Shown here one piece after another: positions 1 through 10,817 of a DNA stretch of 64,000 bases. Origin of the DNA: Puccinia triticina. Taxonomy: Eukaryota; Basidiomycota; Pucciniomycetes; Pucciniales; Pucciniaceae. A model generated the notes under the pieces. It was not told where the DNA came from. It did no database searches and saw only the letters and a program-made list of their open reading frames with translations. Where the stretch lies: the NCBI RefSeq assembly GCF_026914185.1, contig NC_070567.1:6784001-6848000 (forward strand). The letters are read 5' to 3'. The position numbers and the translations under genes are program-made. Within the stretch, counting starts at the first letter, position 1. Each line of letters begins with the position of its first letter.

Positions 1-97
1 AAAATTCTCTATAAATTCTGCATAAGGTACAAGTGAGGGGGGAAGGACAGCTCTTATATGAAGGAAGGATGAGCACAGACAATGAGGAGTTCTCTAG

Positions 98-288
98 CTA
101 TGGGAATAAAGGAATGTACAAATGGGGAAGAGTGATGTGAACATAGTAACAGTATGTAATGATGAGCAGTGCTGAAAGGGGAATGCTGATTATGGGAATA
201 AAAGAATGTACTAATGGGGAAGAGTGATGAGAACATAGTAACAACTTGTAATGATGAGCACTACTGAAAGAGGTAAGCACAGATCCAA
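98..288. repeat. Tandem duplication, about 95-bp unit
   Basis: Two diverged direct copies lie side by side, starting near 98 and 192. Each opens with TATGGGAATAAA and runs through an ATGGGGAAGAGTGATG block to an AATGATGAGCA block. The surrounding DNA from 1 to about 650 is AT-rich and shows no recognisable gene. Confidence 0.6.
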
Positions 289-732
289 TGATGTAATGTG
301 TACAATAGGCATAATACATGATGAGCATTGTATGTAAAGGGTTTAGTATGTAAGAATATGTCTGTGAAAAGAATGTAATGAAATGATTCAAGTAAGTTAC
401 TAAAGAAATGAGTATTGTAACTAATGAAGACTGTAGGTTTTCTGTAAGTCTTGTATCCTCTATAACTACTGAACCATTGGAGATAAGGGGGTACTATGTA
501 CGAGTGACTATGGTGAAATTTGGCGTAGAATCTGAATATGCAATAATAATGAGGTATTTGTGAAGGGTTATGGGGAGATGGGTAATATAATGATGAATAT
601 ATGTAAAGAAAAGCAGTAAAATACTACTTATGGTTTGGAATGGAGCACCACAGCGCGCGCGTAGGGATGTGATGAAATGTATGTGACAGGTCGCCTCTTG
701 CGGTCCAAGTTCGCCAAACTTGGATGATGGGA

Positions 733-1113
733 CTTGCGGTGGCTAGTTACAATACGCCACAATAACTGCCGTTATTTGCGCAGCGTAACGCTTGCCATTA
801 CTGCGCTCAGGCGTTAGCGCTAATAGTAACGACCAGTTGTAACCCCGGGCCCGTATCGTAACGGACCTGTTTTTTTTGGTGCGTTACTTGCATTACTAGT
901 AGCGTAACGCGTTAACCACCGGTTAACAAGATAAAGAGGGGCAAATGGCCCCCTCTGGATCATATTCAGTCCGATATCTGCCCCTCCGTGCGGGCAGATA
1001 TTGTAACGGATGTCAAATTTCAAGCATCCTGGGTGTGTGATATTGTAACGCACTTCCGTTACGGTAACAAGAGAAAAACCGTTACCAATAACCGTACCGT
1101 AACTACCCACCGT
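733..1113. mobile_element. MITE-like insertion with 7-8 bp target duplication
   Basis: A 381-bp segment interrupts the dispersed repeat. TGATGGGA occurs at both flanks (725-732 and 1,114-1,121) but once at the empty site in the second copy (16,226-16,233). The ends are imperfect inverted repeats: CGGTGGCTAGTTAC near the left end against the complement of GTAACTACCCACCG at the right. The interior is rich in GTTACG/CGTAAC motifs. No transposase is encoded, so it would be non-autonomous. An 8-bp duplication fits hAT-type elements, but the termini do not settle the superfamily. Confidence 0.7.
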
Positions 1114-1382
1114 TGATGGGAGAGGGATGGCATTCTGATCCCCAGAATACGGTCCATCCTGAGTTTATAGATCAAATCTTCAGAGTTCAAAACTTTTGAG
1201 CTCAGCTCGCCAATCTTTCTTCATCTAGAGTTTCGCGATCCCCTTTCCTTCTCTTCTTTAAGATCACCTACCCTCCCTTCAACAACAACAAACAACCGCC
1301 GCCAAGGATCCAAACCCCTGGCAAACATCTCAAAACCACCCCCAAACCCAAAAGCTTGTTGAAATTACTCAGGTGAAAAGAA

Positions 1383-1458
1383 TTGTGTGTTGTGGGATTT
1401 GAACCCACGACCTTCTACATTCACAAGAGCTGCTCTTATACCACTGACACCGCCAGCA
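1383..1458 (-). other. tRNA-like (SINE-like) sequence
   Basis: Read on the minus strand, this stretch ends with a perfect T-arm: GTGGG, loop TTCAAAT, CCCAC, preceded by the typical variable-loop bases AGGTC. A B-box-like GGTTCAAATCC is present and an upstream AGTGG resembles an A box. The acceptor and anticodon stems do not pair well, so I read it as a tRNA-derived relic rather than a working tRNA gene. It sits just outside the main inverted repeat of the foldback element. Confidence 0.45.
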
Positions 1459-1589
1459 AACAGCTGACGTAACCCGGATTTCGTCGCGCTGACGAAATCC
1501 AAACTCAAATTCAAACTCGCGCCCCGGGTGTGTCGTCACCTGTTGTGGATTTCGTCACCTGCCATTCTCAGTGGCAGGTGCAAGAGAGC

Positions 1590-2515
1590 ACGACTACCTC
1601 GATGGCCGGTGCTAACCGGTCATCGAGGGGACACACACACCTAGCTCCCTTGATGGCCCGTCTGTACCGGCCATCAAGAGGAACACCCTACACCCTCTCG
1701 ATGGCTGGTCAGTACCGGCCAGCGAGAGTAACGCACTATTTATACCCTTGATGGCCGCTACTGACCGGCCATCAAGAGGTGATACACATACCCCTCGATG
1801 GCCTGTCAGTACACCGGCCATCGAGACAAAAACACTAAACTCTCGAAGGCCCGTACTGGCCGGTCATCGAGAGCAAAACTCTCTTGGTGATGTGTATACA
1901 CATCACCCTCGATGGCCCGTCAGTACCGGCCATTGAGAGGAACATAATACACTCTCGATGGCCTGGACTGATTGGCCATCAAGAGGAAATACACACCCCA
2001 CTCGATGGCCCGTCAGTACCGGCCATCAAGAGGAATATACTACACTCTTGATGGCCTGCGCTGACTGGCCATCAAGCGTGCAGCGCTTTGCTCTTGATGA
2101 CCAGTTGGTTCACTGTGCAAGATGCGCATGTCCTCTCGATGGCCAATCAGTCCAGGCCATCGAGAGTGTATTATGTTCCTCTCGATGGCCGGTACTGACG
2201 GGCCATTGAGGGTGATGTGTATACACATCGAGAAAAGAGTTTTGCTCTCAATGGCCGGCCAGTACGGGCCATCGAGCGTTTAGTGTTTTCGTCTTGATGG
2301 CCGGTGTACTGACAGGTCACCTTTCGATGGCCGGTCAGTAGCGGCCATCAAGAGTGCAAACAGTGCCTTACTCTCGCTGGCCGGTACTGACCGGCCAACG
2401 AGATAATGTTGTGTGTTCCTCTTGATAGCCGGTCCAGACGGGCCATCAAGGGAGGTGTGTGTGTCCCCTCGATGACCGGTTAGCACCGGCCATCAAGGGA
2501 GTCGTGCTTTCGTCT
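1590..2515. repeat. Palindromic minisatellite array A
   Basis: About twenty units of roughly 30-45 bp follow one another. Each is itself an imperfect palindrome of the form CTCGATGGCC-GGTACTGAC-GGCCATCGAG, separated by short spacers. The whole array is also palindromic about a centre near 2,050: the first unit equals the reverse complement of the last, and the second that of the second-last. The many short reading frames across it arise from the repeat and are not genes. Confidence 0.85.
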
Positions 2516-2870
2516 TCAACTGCCACTGAGAATGGCAGGTGACGAAATCCACAACCGGTGACAACACACCCGGGGCGCGGGTTTGAATTGGAATCTGGAT
2601 TACGTCAGCGCGACGAAACCCGGATCACGTCACCTGTTTGCTGGCAGTGTGAGCTAAACACACAGTTGGTCTTACTGGTGATATTTGGATATTAGATCAT
2701 ATAGCTTGACCCCTCAAATGGAGCTTGAAGCATATATTCCAACAAAGCTATCTCCAATCCCATTTTCTGCGCTCATTTTCACGCACCACCAACCTTGAGG
2801 GCAGCCTAAACAGCAACCATCCCCTCACACGACTGCCACCGCTAGTACGGACAGGAGTCCCTCATTGGCC

Positions 2871-5800
2871 GCACCACCACACCACCGCACCCCTCCGCCA
2901 CTACCATGGGAGAAAAAAAAACGTCACAGGGCCACAGGATCACCAACATCTTCAATCTCCATCCCCACCAAAGATCCAGACCATTCTAAAAAAACAAAAA
3001 GCCACTCAACCGTCAAAGTACCAGACAATTCTGATGAAAGCAAACATGTTGTCTCCAACTCAGAAGCTGTGGCAAGCACTCAGAACTCAAAGGGTCATCA
3101 GTACATGTGTAGTAACGGCAATGCAAGAGAGATTCAATTCTGAGCCGGAAACAGATTGTGTACCTGTGGGTAACTGCCCACTGCACCCTCTGTGGGTGCT
3201 GGTGCGTATTTCACAATATCTGAGGCGGGTACCTGCACCCATTTGGGGTACCCGGGTATCAGATGCCATCTTTCCCTGAGAGGCAAGGCTACAGCTTTGT
3301 CTACTCAGAATTATCTTTGAGAGGTTCTGTTTTTTTAAATAGAGGTTGAGTTTAAAAAATGTGAAAATCAGGCCAATTTCTCAAAGTGCTCAGGCCGCGC
3401 GGCCAACTTTTGGCGTAAGCCTCTCCTACGGAGAGTCCCTTTGGGACCCCCGCTGTAAGACTCAACGGTGTTGATCAAACGAAGTTATCCTATCACGTTG
3501 GGTACTCCCTTGTAAGACTCAAAAGTGGTTTTGAAACCCTTTTGCTGAATGGAGAAGGGGATGTCAGAGGTGCAAGCTCTGCTCTTCTATACTACCAGCT
3601 ACAAGACCCACCAAGCTCCACTTGGCAGGTTTTAATAAGGTGATAGGAGTGGTATGCTCAAGATGAGTTTGTTCAAGGCACGGTATAAGGTTGTAGTGCT
3701 ATGTAAGGGTTTTTATGAGTTTAGTAGTAAGTTGTAAGTGTTGTGAGTGCAGGTGGTGAGTAAATCACTGATCAGTAATAGACTGGGGAACAGAATGGGG
3801 GGGGAGGGGGGGGGGGGGGGGGAAGAGAACTCCTTATATAAACAAATGTGAGGGATTTTTGCTCCAGGGGGGCTGTGCAAATACAGGAGTGGCTGTGTAC
3901 AATTTATGCAAGGGGTGCTTGCATGAGTGAGGCTGTGCTTAATTTATGCAAGGAGGTGCATAAATGAGGCGGGGAACAATGGGGTTGTGGGGCACAGCCC
4001 GCAGGGGCAGTGCTACATGATGTAATGCGGATGACAAAAAAATACAAACTAATATATGCAGTGGAGCTGGAGTGGAGCGGGGGACGTATTGGTGTGTATG
4101 TGCACAGTGAGGGAAAGGTGACTTGAGGTGTGTGGCAGGGGTTTGATGGGATGCTACAGGTTGTCCAAAAGGGCTAACTTCCAGTGTAGTGGGGCTCTGG
4201 TTAGGCTTACAGTGGTTAATAGGGGTAAGTTTGGTTGCAGATTCCATTTCTGGGGTCTGTTTGGATGTACTGTGAGGCCTTCTTTGAGTAAATATACATA
4301 TGAGAAAAAAACTTTTGATTTTCCCCATTTTGTATACCACACCGTTCATGAGGCTTTGTTAAGCTTGGGCACCCTGCCTACCAGCTTTGCCTCCCCTGTG
4401 TGCTGTGACACCGGAGGAGCTATTGGGGAGCTATCAAGACATCTCACCTATCACCTAAAAAACCACCATCCACCATCCACTCCATCTCCTCTTTAGAATC
4501 CAGTCAACTGGAATCTGTTGAAAATTAAACATCCTTGTATTAGATCAACGGTGGGCCAATGCGTTACGTTATGATATTTGGGCCTAAATGTTGAGTATCA
4601 GTTCCTGTGTTTCCTGTTTCATCTGCTTCCTACATTTCATTCACCTATCACATCCATGTTACACATTGTATGTAGACTACCTGAGGCAGCAGTCGTGGAA
4701 GGCCTTTCATCATCCTTCCACAAACCTCGACCACCACCCACATCCTGTGCCTGCTGTCCTCAGCTCTCAGCGCTCATCCACTCATCACTAAACGCGTAAA
4801 GTATGGACCATTATTTTTAAGAAAAATGTGTTAATTTTATCAAAAAAATATCCAGTTTTCAATACTTTACAATAAATTACAATACATTTTTGGCTGTATC
4901 TGTGAAAAATGGCCAATATTTGCTGTTATTTAGGGTATTTTTGTGTATTTTTGCACCCGTGAGTGTTATAGTTAACTCATTTTAAACACTTGATAATCAA
5001 AATTTCCTGTATTGTATCTTATTTTTTGATACTTTACAATACTTTACAGTTACACTTAACTGTAACGGCCCACCGTTGATTAGATGGACCTCTGGTAGTG
5101 GTTGAAGTGGAGAGATGTCTTCTCCAACAAAGTTCAACTGCAACAGATGAGGAATAATCAGCAAGGGGTTCCCAGAAATTATGAGATAGCAAGCCTGGGT
5201 GACACACATACAATGAAGGATTCTAGTGGGAATTCACAATAGCCAAATGGTGGAGGGTATTGGCAGGGAAAGCTAAGGCTTTCAAAGTGGCTGACACAGG
5301 AATATGTAAAAAGCAGGCTGAGGCTGCGGAGAACACCAAAAAGGCTATGAAAAACACAGAAAACAGACAAGAGAATGAGGACTGGAGTGAACTGGACTCA
5401 ATGGAGCCAAAGATAAGTTGAGAGTTTCAATAAATCCTCCAGATATGCACTCACACAAGAACAGAAAAGGGAAGGAACAAGCAGGCAAGCTGGGCCTATG
5501 ATGGTGTTGGCTTTATGGACCTCTTTGGCAGCGGCTTACCTATAGAGATGGAAAATGAGTACCTGCCACCCATTGGCAGGTACCCGCCCACACCTGTTTG
5601 GGACCGCCTGGTGTGTCCTGGTACAGGTATGGGGCCCTGGTTTTCCGGCGCTGGCAGGTATTTACCCGGGTACCCGCCATCTCTACCCGCCTCCCGGATA
5701 CACTTATTCCTAATTCAGTTGTGATGCCTAGGATTTCACTACAATGTACAAAGCTGCTCTGAGGAACACCCAACAGGTGCTTGAAGTTGTACAAAGCTTC

Positions 5801-6918
5801 TCTGAGGGAGGCCCAATGGGCGCTTGAAGTCCTCCAAGACCACTTTGTGATTTTTACCAGGCTGTTGTCTTCATGGAGTTGCCAGCTGGATCTCAAATTA
5901 ATAATGGTGCTGACAGTGAAAATTTGCATCATCTTTCCTACATAACATGAGTGTGTAGACAATGATTGCTCTCTCCCCGTCCAGCCTGACGCTTATGTAT
6001 CTTTACAACCGCAATGCGCGGGTCCTGGTGGTATACCCACAGGCACATCACCCAAGTACCGCCAGCACCCGCCTGACAGGTACGGGTGTCTGATTTGGCA
6101 AAAGAAATTACTTACCACCACAGCATCTCAGTCAAGCCTTTTTCCTTTTTGCAATAACAGTGCTTAGAAAAAATCCTCTGAGAGACGTTGTGATGAACAA
6201 AAGTGGTCACTGCGTAGAATTGGCAGGACTCTGCCGCTCCAAGATGATTCCCGGGTAAAGTCGGGTGATCTGGAGAAACTCTGCTCTGCTGTGTTGTAGG
6301 GCTCTGAGTGGGATAAATAAAGTAAAGCTCTGCAGACGTAAACCGTAAAATAAAGCTCTGCTGCATGAAGAAGATAAATCTGCCACAAAACTCCACAAAA
6401 CTGCAAGAAAACAGCCGTAAAGCAAGCACAAAAGCTCCACAAAGCACAATTGTAACCATAAAGCAAGTCTGCAACGTAAAACCCCACTCTGTACGCAGAG
6501 TAAAAGAAGCACAACAATCCCCAAGTAAAGTAAAAAACTGTAAAAAGAGAGTCTGTGGGGAGTATATGATGAATCCTCCCTCCCCCACTGTGGTTTTATA
6601 GAGAAAAGGAAGAGAAATAAAAGATATCCTCTGCACGCCATCCGCTAACTCCGTTCACACATGCACACTTGTCATCCACCAAGAGCTATACAAACACGCA
6701 TGTCATTCGCCAAGCTCCGCTCTCACTCTTACTCCTGTTGTCTCCGCCGCTTGCCTTCAACCACCGTCAAACTCCTCTCCCTAGCTTCCACGCCCCTGTC
6801 TAGCCTATCATGTCAGGATCCCACACGCCGCTCTTTTGGCTGCCACAGCTTCCCCCAATCACCATCTCTGCTAGCCTGCTCAGCTTGAGTCCAGTTTCGC
6901 CGTCGAGCTCCGCGCGCC
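2871..6918. other. Gene-poor stretch
   Basis: I recognise no gene here. There is a poly-G tract near 3,797-3,822. Stretches near 3,210-3,280, 5,540-5,720 and 6,000-6,110 are rich in the palindromic core GGTACCC with GCAGGTA or GCGGGTA, probably remnants of one repeat family. Frames at 6,112-6,640 (minus) and 6,661-6,888 (plus) show no domain and overlap on several strands. The foot of this stretch, CGCCGCCAC, is the insertion site of the next element. Confidence 0.5.
3797..3822 (+). repeat. Poly-G tract
   Basis: Twenty-six bases are G except for one A at about 3,805. This is a likely place for length variation or assembly error. Confidence 0.9.
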
Positions 6919-6923
6919 GCCAC

Positions 6924-7261
6924 TGTAAAACCCCCGCGCCGCGGGCGCCACGGGTTTCACAAACCCTTCCACAAGGACCAGTTTCGACCCCATATACCAC
7001 TGTCGCCACCGCCCTCTTAGCTCAGCAGAGATCCCCGACCAACCGACATCTCTCCTGAGCTAGGTAAGCCACTATTCCTTTTCCCTTTCCCTTTCCTCAT
7101 TTTCATGATATTTTACGTAGACTGAGAGATCCCCGACCAACCGGCATCTCTCCTGAGCTAGATGAAACAAAGACTCCCCTACGTTAGCATCAGAACCCTC
7201 GAGACCGTTGTCTCTCTGAGTGCCCGTGCCTTAGCCCAGTGAAGAGCTCTCCGCTTTTCTG
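6924..7261 (+). repeat. 5' LTR of gag-only element
   Basis: It starts TGTAAAACCCCCGCG. It contains a duplicated block (GAGATCCCCGACCAACC...CTCCTGAGCTAG); the first copy is followed by GTAAG, a possible splice donor. The match to the 3' LTR is clear to 7,255 without indels; the final bases are diverged. Confidence 0.8.
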
Positions 7262-7481
7262 ATCCCGACCGAAGTAATTTTTTCGGACTCTTTACGGACT
7301 TTTACGGACTTGAGCGCATCAGACCGGTTTGACTAAAAACTGGATCAGACTATTTCCTTGCGCAGACTTTTGAACTACCTACAAACCCGCTCTTCCGGAC
7401 TCAACAGACTGTTGACACTCATTCACCCGACTTCTTGATAAGCCAAACCCCCTGTTCTGTTTCCTCTACGACAGAGGATCC

Positions 7482-9956
7482 ATGTCCACTAGGCGAACCA
7501 CATCTTCTGACCAACTCCTCCCCCTGGCCAACCCTGAGGAAATCTTGCGACAAGCACGAGCGGAGCGGCGGAGACTCCAACAATAAGCATGAGCCTCCAC
7601 TCAACTCCGGGAATCTACAGTAATCAACAGACCTGAGGGGACCGCACACTTGACTCTTAACGCTACCAACATCAACCCCGCTCCGCACGGCTCCAACATC
7701 ACACTGGTAGTTGGATCAGCTCCAGCGTTGCTCCCATCACAACTATCCCCCACACACTTCTCCCAAGAGCCATCCAACCCCTCCCCATTAGTCCCTTCTT
7801 CGTTGGGTGCCCCCGAAGCCAGCCAACCAACAAGCCACTTCACTAAGGAAATGCCGGACGCTTCCATCAACCCCGCCGGTCCCGAAACCAAACCGGGAGA
7901 GGATTGTTACCCAGGAGATTGCCCACCCGCCGCCCCTCTGAACGAACCGGACCCACCGGCGCCACCGCCTCAAAACGCATCCAGCAACCTGTCCACGAGG
8001 GACTGTATGAAAATGCTGATGTCGTCCCAGCAAGCTAGCATCGCCCAAGCCCACTCAGATCGGGTGTAATACGCGGCTCGACTGGCACGGGCCAAAGAAA
8101 CGGCCGCTATCCGCGCGGCACGGTTGGAAGAGGCCTTTGCAAGACTACTCAAGGGACCCCTAGCAACTGGACGTTCCCAGACGGTAGCAATAGATCCCAT
8201 ATACCATTGGCGCTTCAACACATCCAACGCACCAAAATACATGGGCCCGTACATGGAAGTGGAGCCTTTTTTGGTGCGGATCAACGGCGTGGAAATCTTC
8301 TTCACATCTAAGGATGTCACGAAGGATCGGGACAAAATCCTCATCACCGGGCGTTTGATCGCGGAAACTAACCTGCTCTTGTTCTTTCAAGCTGAAGCCC
8401 AGAAAATGATCGAGAAGACCTGGCTTGAGGTCAAAGAGGACCTTTTCGAGGCGGCCCTCCCATCGCAGTAGCGCACTGCCTTACAGAAAGAGGTCCGTTA
8501 TTTGAAAATGCTTGACTCGGAAACGTTCCGTCAGTACACAACCCGTGCTCGGACACTCCAACGGATGATCAATTTCAAATGGCATACCTTGTCCGACTTT
8601 CAACTCGCGGAGGGGATGGCTTTTGGACTCCTGACTGAATTGGAGAACAAAGTCAATAAACTGGACCTCCTCAAGCGAGAAGAATTCAAGTTTAAAGAGT
8701 TCATTCGTCGAGTGGGTAATTGCTATGACGCCCTCCCAAAGAAGACTTATTGCCCCAGGGCGGGAGCCACCAACACGCCATCTCAACAAAACTCTAACGT
8801 AGGCAACATTCCCCGTGAAGAGTACATCTGGCGAATACACTGTTACCTAGACTCGGTGGGGAAATTCCACCACTGTAAACAATACTGTGGGAATGCAGCT
8901 GGGACTTGCCCAGGACCAGCCTACCGCGGACCCGTCGACATCCCTCCAACCTTTGTGGTGCCGCCCAAACCAACCAACTATGTGGCACCATGGGCTTGGA
9001 CCAAGCCCCACGGCACAGGAACACGGGCAGGATTGGCACAGCCGGGTCGACCAACGGGACGACCCGCTGGAGTAGCAGCCGTTACTGACAACAGAGCGGC
9101 ATCGCAAGAACAATCGGCTAAGATGTATGACGACACCGATTTTGAGAAATATCACGCGGCAGCCATTGCAACACTCGACAAGATCGAATCCTCACTCGCC
9201 GACGAGATGAACACCAGCACCCCCACACCAGATGATGGCTCTGCGGCCTACGTGGCAACCGCTGAAATCCTTGATGCAGAGCACCGGTTGTTCACCGAAG
9301 GTGAGGCCCTAATCCTGCAACACCCCGGATTCGACCCTTCACTGCTTGGTAGAGTAGAGGGTGAATTCTCCGAAGACAACTCTGAGGAAATTGGGTATGT
9401 ACTCCCTCTTCTGCCGTGCCGCCGGGTCCTCCATCAGTTCCATGCGGGCAGGTGCTTACGGGGTACGGTTCGCACAGCTCCAACAGCTAAACTCCCGACC
9501 CGGCACACCACTTCCGTCCATCGACCTCTACCGCGACATACGCCCAATTTGTCAATCATCCCTCTACACTCTACTTTTCCAACCGTCCTTGCTTGCCCAA
9601 TTGCCCCCACCCAACCGCCGGACTTAACACACCGCCAAAAGACAGGAACCAATGGCAAGAATAGACAATCAGCCGTATCCAGTCTCTGTCTTGCTGATCA
9701 CTCTCAATGGCCCGCGCCCCAATTCCCCCGTTATCCTTACACACATGCTCCGACTCACCCCCTACCCCCTTCTCTACACCCTCGCCGCGCTAAATTCCAG
9801 CAATTCACTTACCGCTATGGCCCTCACCCTTTTTTTCTTCTCAATATAGGGGGGGAGACTGTAAAACCCCCGCGCCGCGGGCGCCACGAGTTTCACAAAC
9901 CCTTTCACAAGGACCAGCTTCGACCCCATATACCACTGTCGCCGCCGCCCTCCTAG
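7482..9956 (+). pseudogene. Gag-like protein with in-frame stops
   Basis: One frame can be followed from an ATG at 7,482 to 9,956, broken by stops at 7,584 (TAA), 7,590 (TGA), 8,067 (TAA) and 8,469 (TAG). Coding character continues across each stop: an Arg/Gln-rich N-terminus, an Ala/Arg-rich helix near 8,070-8,150, and a block at 8,502-8,760 with the Leu/Phe/Lys pattern of Ty3/gypsy-type Gag. A Cys/His cluster at about 8,842-8,910 (CYLDSVGKFHHCKQYC) resembles a degenerate zinc knuckle. Each stop is one C-to-T change from Gln or Arg codons. The last part (after about 9,400) may be out of frame, and the frame runs into the 3' LTR. The function, packaging of element RNA, is inferred from the family. 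Confidence 0.65.
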
Positions 9957-10197
9957 CTCAGCAGAGATCCCCAACCAACCAAAATCTCTCCTGAGCTAGG
10001 TAAGCCACTATTCCTTTTCCCTTTCCCTTTCCTCATTTTCATGATATTGTACGTAGACTGAGAGATCCCCAACCAACCAAAATCTCTCCTGAGCTAGATG
10101 AAACAAAGACTCCCCTACGTTGGCATCAGAACCCTTGAGACCGTTGTCTCTCTGAGTGCCCGTGCCTTAGCCCAGTGAAGAGCTCTCCGCTCTTACA
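9860..10197 (+). repeat. 3' LTR of gag-only element
   Basis: It starts TGTAAAACCCCCGCG and ends CTCTTACA, giving TGTAA/TTACA inverted termini. GCCAC follows as target duplication. It carries the same duplicated internal block as the 5' LTR with a few substitutions (for example CAACCAAAATC against CGACCAACCGACATC). Confidence 0.85.
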
Positions 10198-10202
10198 GCC
10201 AC

Positions 10203-10817
10203 CCTCAGTTGTGCGCTCCGTTCCGCTCTGTTCTGCACTGCCTATGCTCCGCACTGATTGCTCCGTGGACAATTTGACACATGTTCCAGAATTGATCAGC
10301 ACAACATGCCAAGCTCTATTCACTGCAGTCACAGTAACAATTTTCTGCGTGCAGCATCTTTTCAACAATGTCTAGCCCTGGCATATTTGCCTGAAATTGA
10401 AGAATGAAGGATGCTCTTGCAGGCTTGACTTTGTTTGGCAGCAGTATCTGTGGCATCATTTGATCACCACACAATTGATCAAATCACTTTGTTAGTAGAC
10501 TCACAGCTCTAGGTTGCCCAGCCCCAGTACCTTCTTACAGGAGGGTTGCACTTGAAGAAAGCCAGCACATTGTTGGGCTCACAACAAGATTAGGGTCAAT
10601 AATAATCAGAAGACAACCTCAGAACATCTACATGTCAAATTATCCAAAAAATCATTTAGATTTGTCTCACACTTCTGGGAAACCAATTGCCACTCAGTGT
10701 GCATATAAGCTGCTCCAAATTTGGAAAAATAATAACAAAAAATTGAAAAATCAAAAAGGACAGGCACTTGCAAGAGCAGGGAGAGTGAGATCACCAAGAA
10801 TTTTGACCATATATTAT
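10203..10817. other. No gene seen
   Basis: Intergenic DNA without recognisable coding sequence. Its right end, TATATTAT (10,810-10,817), is the left target duplication of the next element. Confidence 0.5.

Larger units (their letters stand above)
1357..2744. mobile_element. Foldback element with TG...CA ends
   Basis: This 1,388-bp insertion begins TGTTGAAAT and ends ATTCCAACA. It is flanked by AAGCT on both sides (1,352-1,356 and 2,745-2,749), and the second copy of the host repeat has the intact site with one AAGCT (16,460-16,464). From about 1,443 to 2,653 the element is one long inverted repeat: the ACGAAATCC and GCGCCCCGGGTGTGT blocks near the left reappear as complements near the right, and successive internal units match in mirror order. 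TG...CA ends with a 5-bp duplication resemble an LTR, while the overall structure is that of a foldback element. No protein is encoded. Confidence 0.7.
653..2870 (+). repeat. Dispersed repeat, copy 1, split by two insertions
   Basis: This copy matches the uninterrupted copy at about 16,148-16,583 in three blocks: about 653-732, 1,114-1,356 and 2,745-2,870. Shared landmarks are GTGATGAAATGTATGTGACA, the inverted pair AAGTTCGCCAAACTT, CATTCTGATCCCCAGAATAC and GGGCAGCCTAAACAGC. The gaps between blocks are explained by the two insertions listed separately. No coding function is visible. Family unknown to me. Confidence 0.75.
6924..10197 (+). mobile_element. Gag-only LTR retrotransposon
   Basis: Two near-identical direct repeats (6,924-7,261 and 9,860-10,197) flank about 2.6 kb. 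The 3' LTR begins TGTAA and ends TTACA, and GCCAC is duplicated exactly at both outer borders (6,919-6,923 and 10,198-10,202). A purine tract, GGGGGGGAGAC, lies immediately before the 3' LTR, as expected for the plus-strand primer. The internal region encodes a gag-like frame and nothing that looks like protease, reverse transcriptase or integrase, so the element would depend on proteins supplied in trans. The last few bases of the 5' LTR differ from those of the 3' LTR. Confidence 0.85.

Noticed and set aside
1530..2500. Several 60-85-codon frames on both strands rich in GHR, RPS and MAG motifs
   Set aside because: They are translations of the palindromic minisatellite in all frames; the peptide repeats follow the DNA repeat exactly.
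6112..6641. Three overlapping minus-strand frames of 117-174 codons
   Set aside because: All three frames are open over the same stretch with Cys/Phe/Leu-rich, unrecognised peptides; the DNA has repeated CTCTGC motifs.
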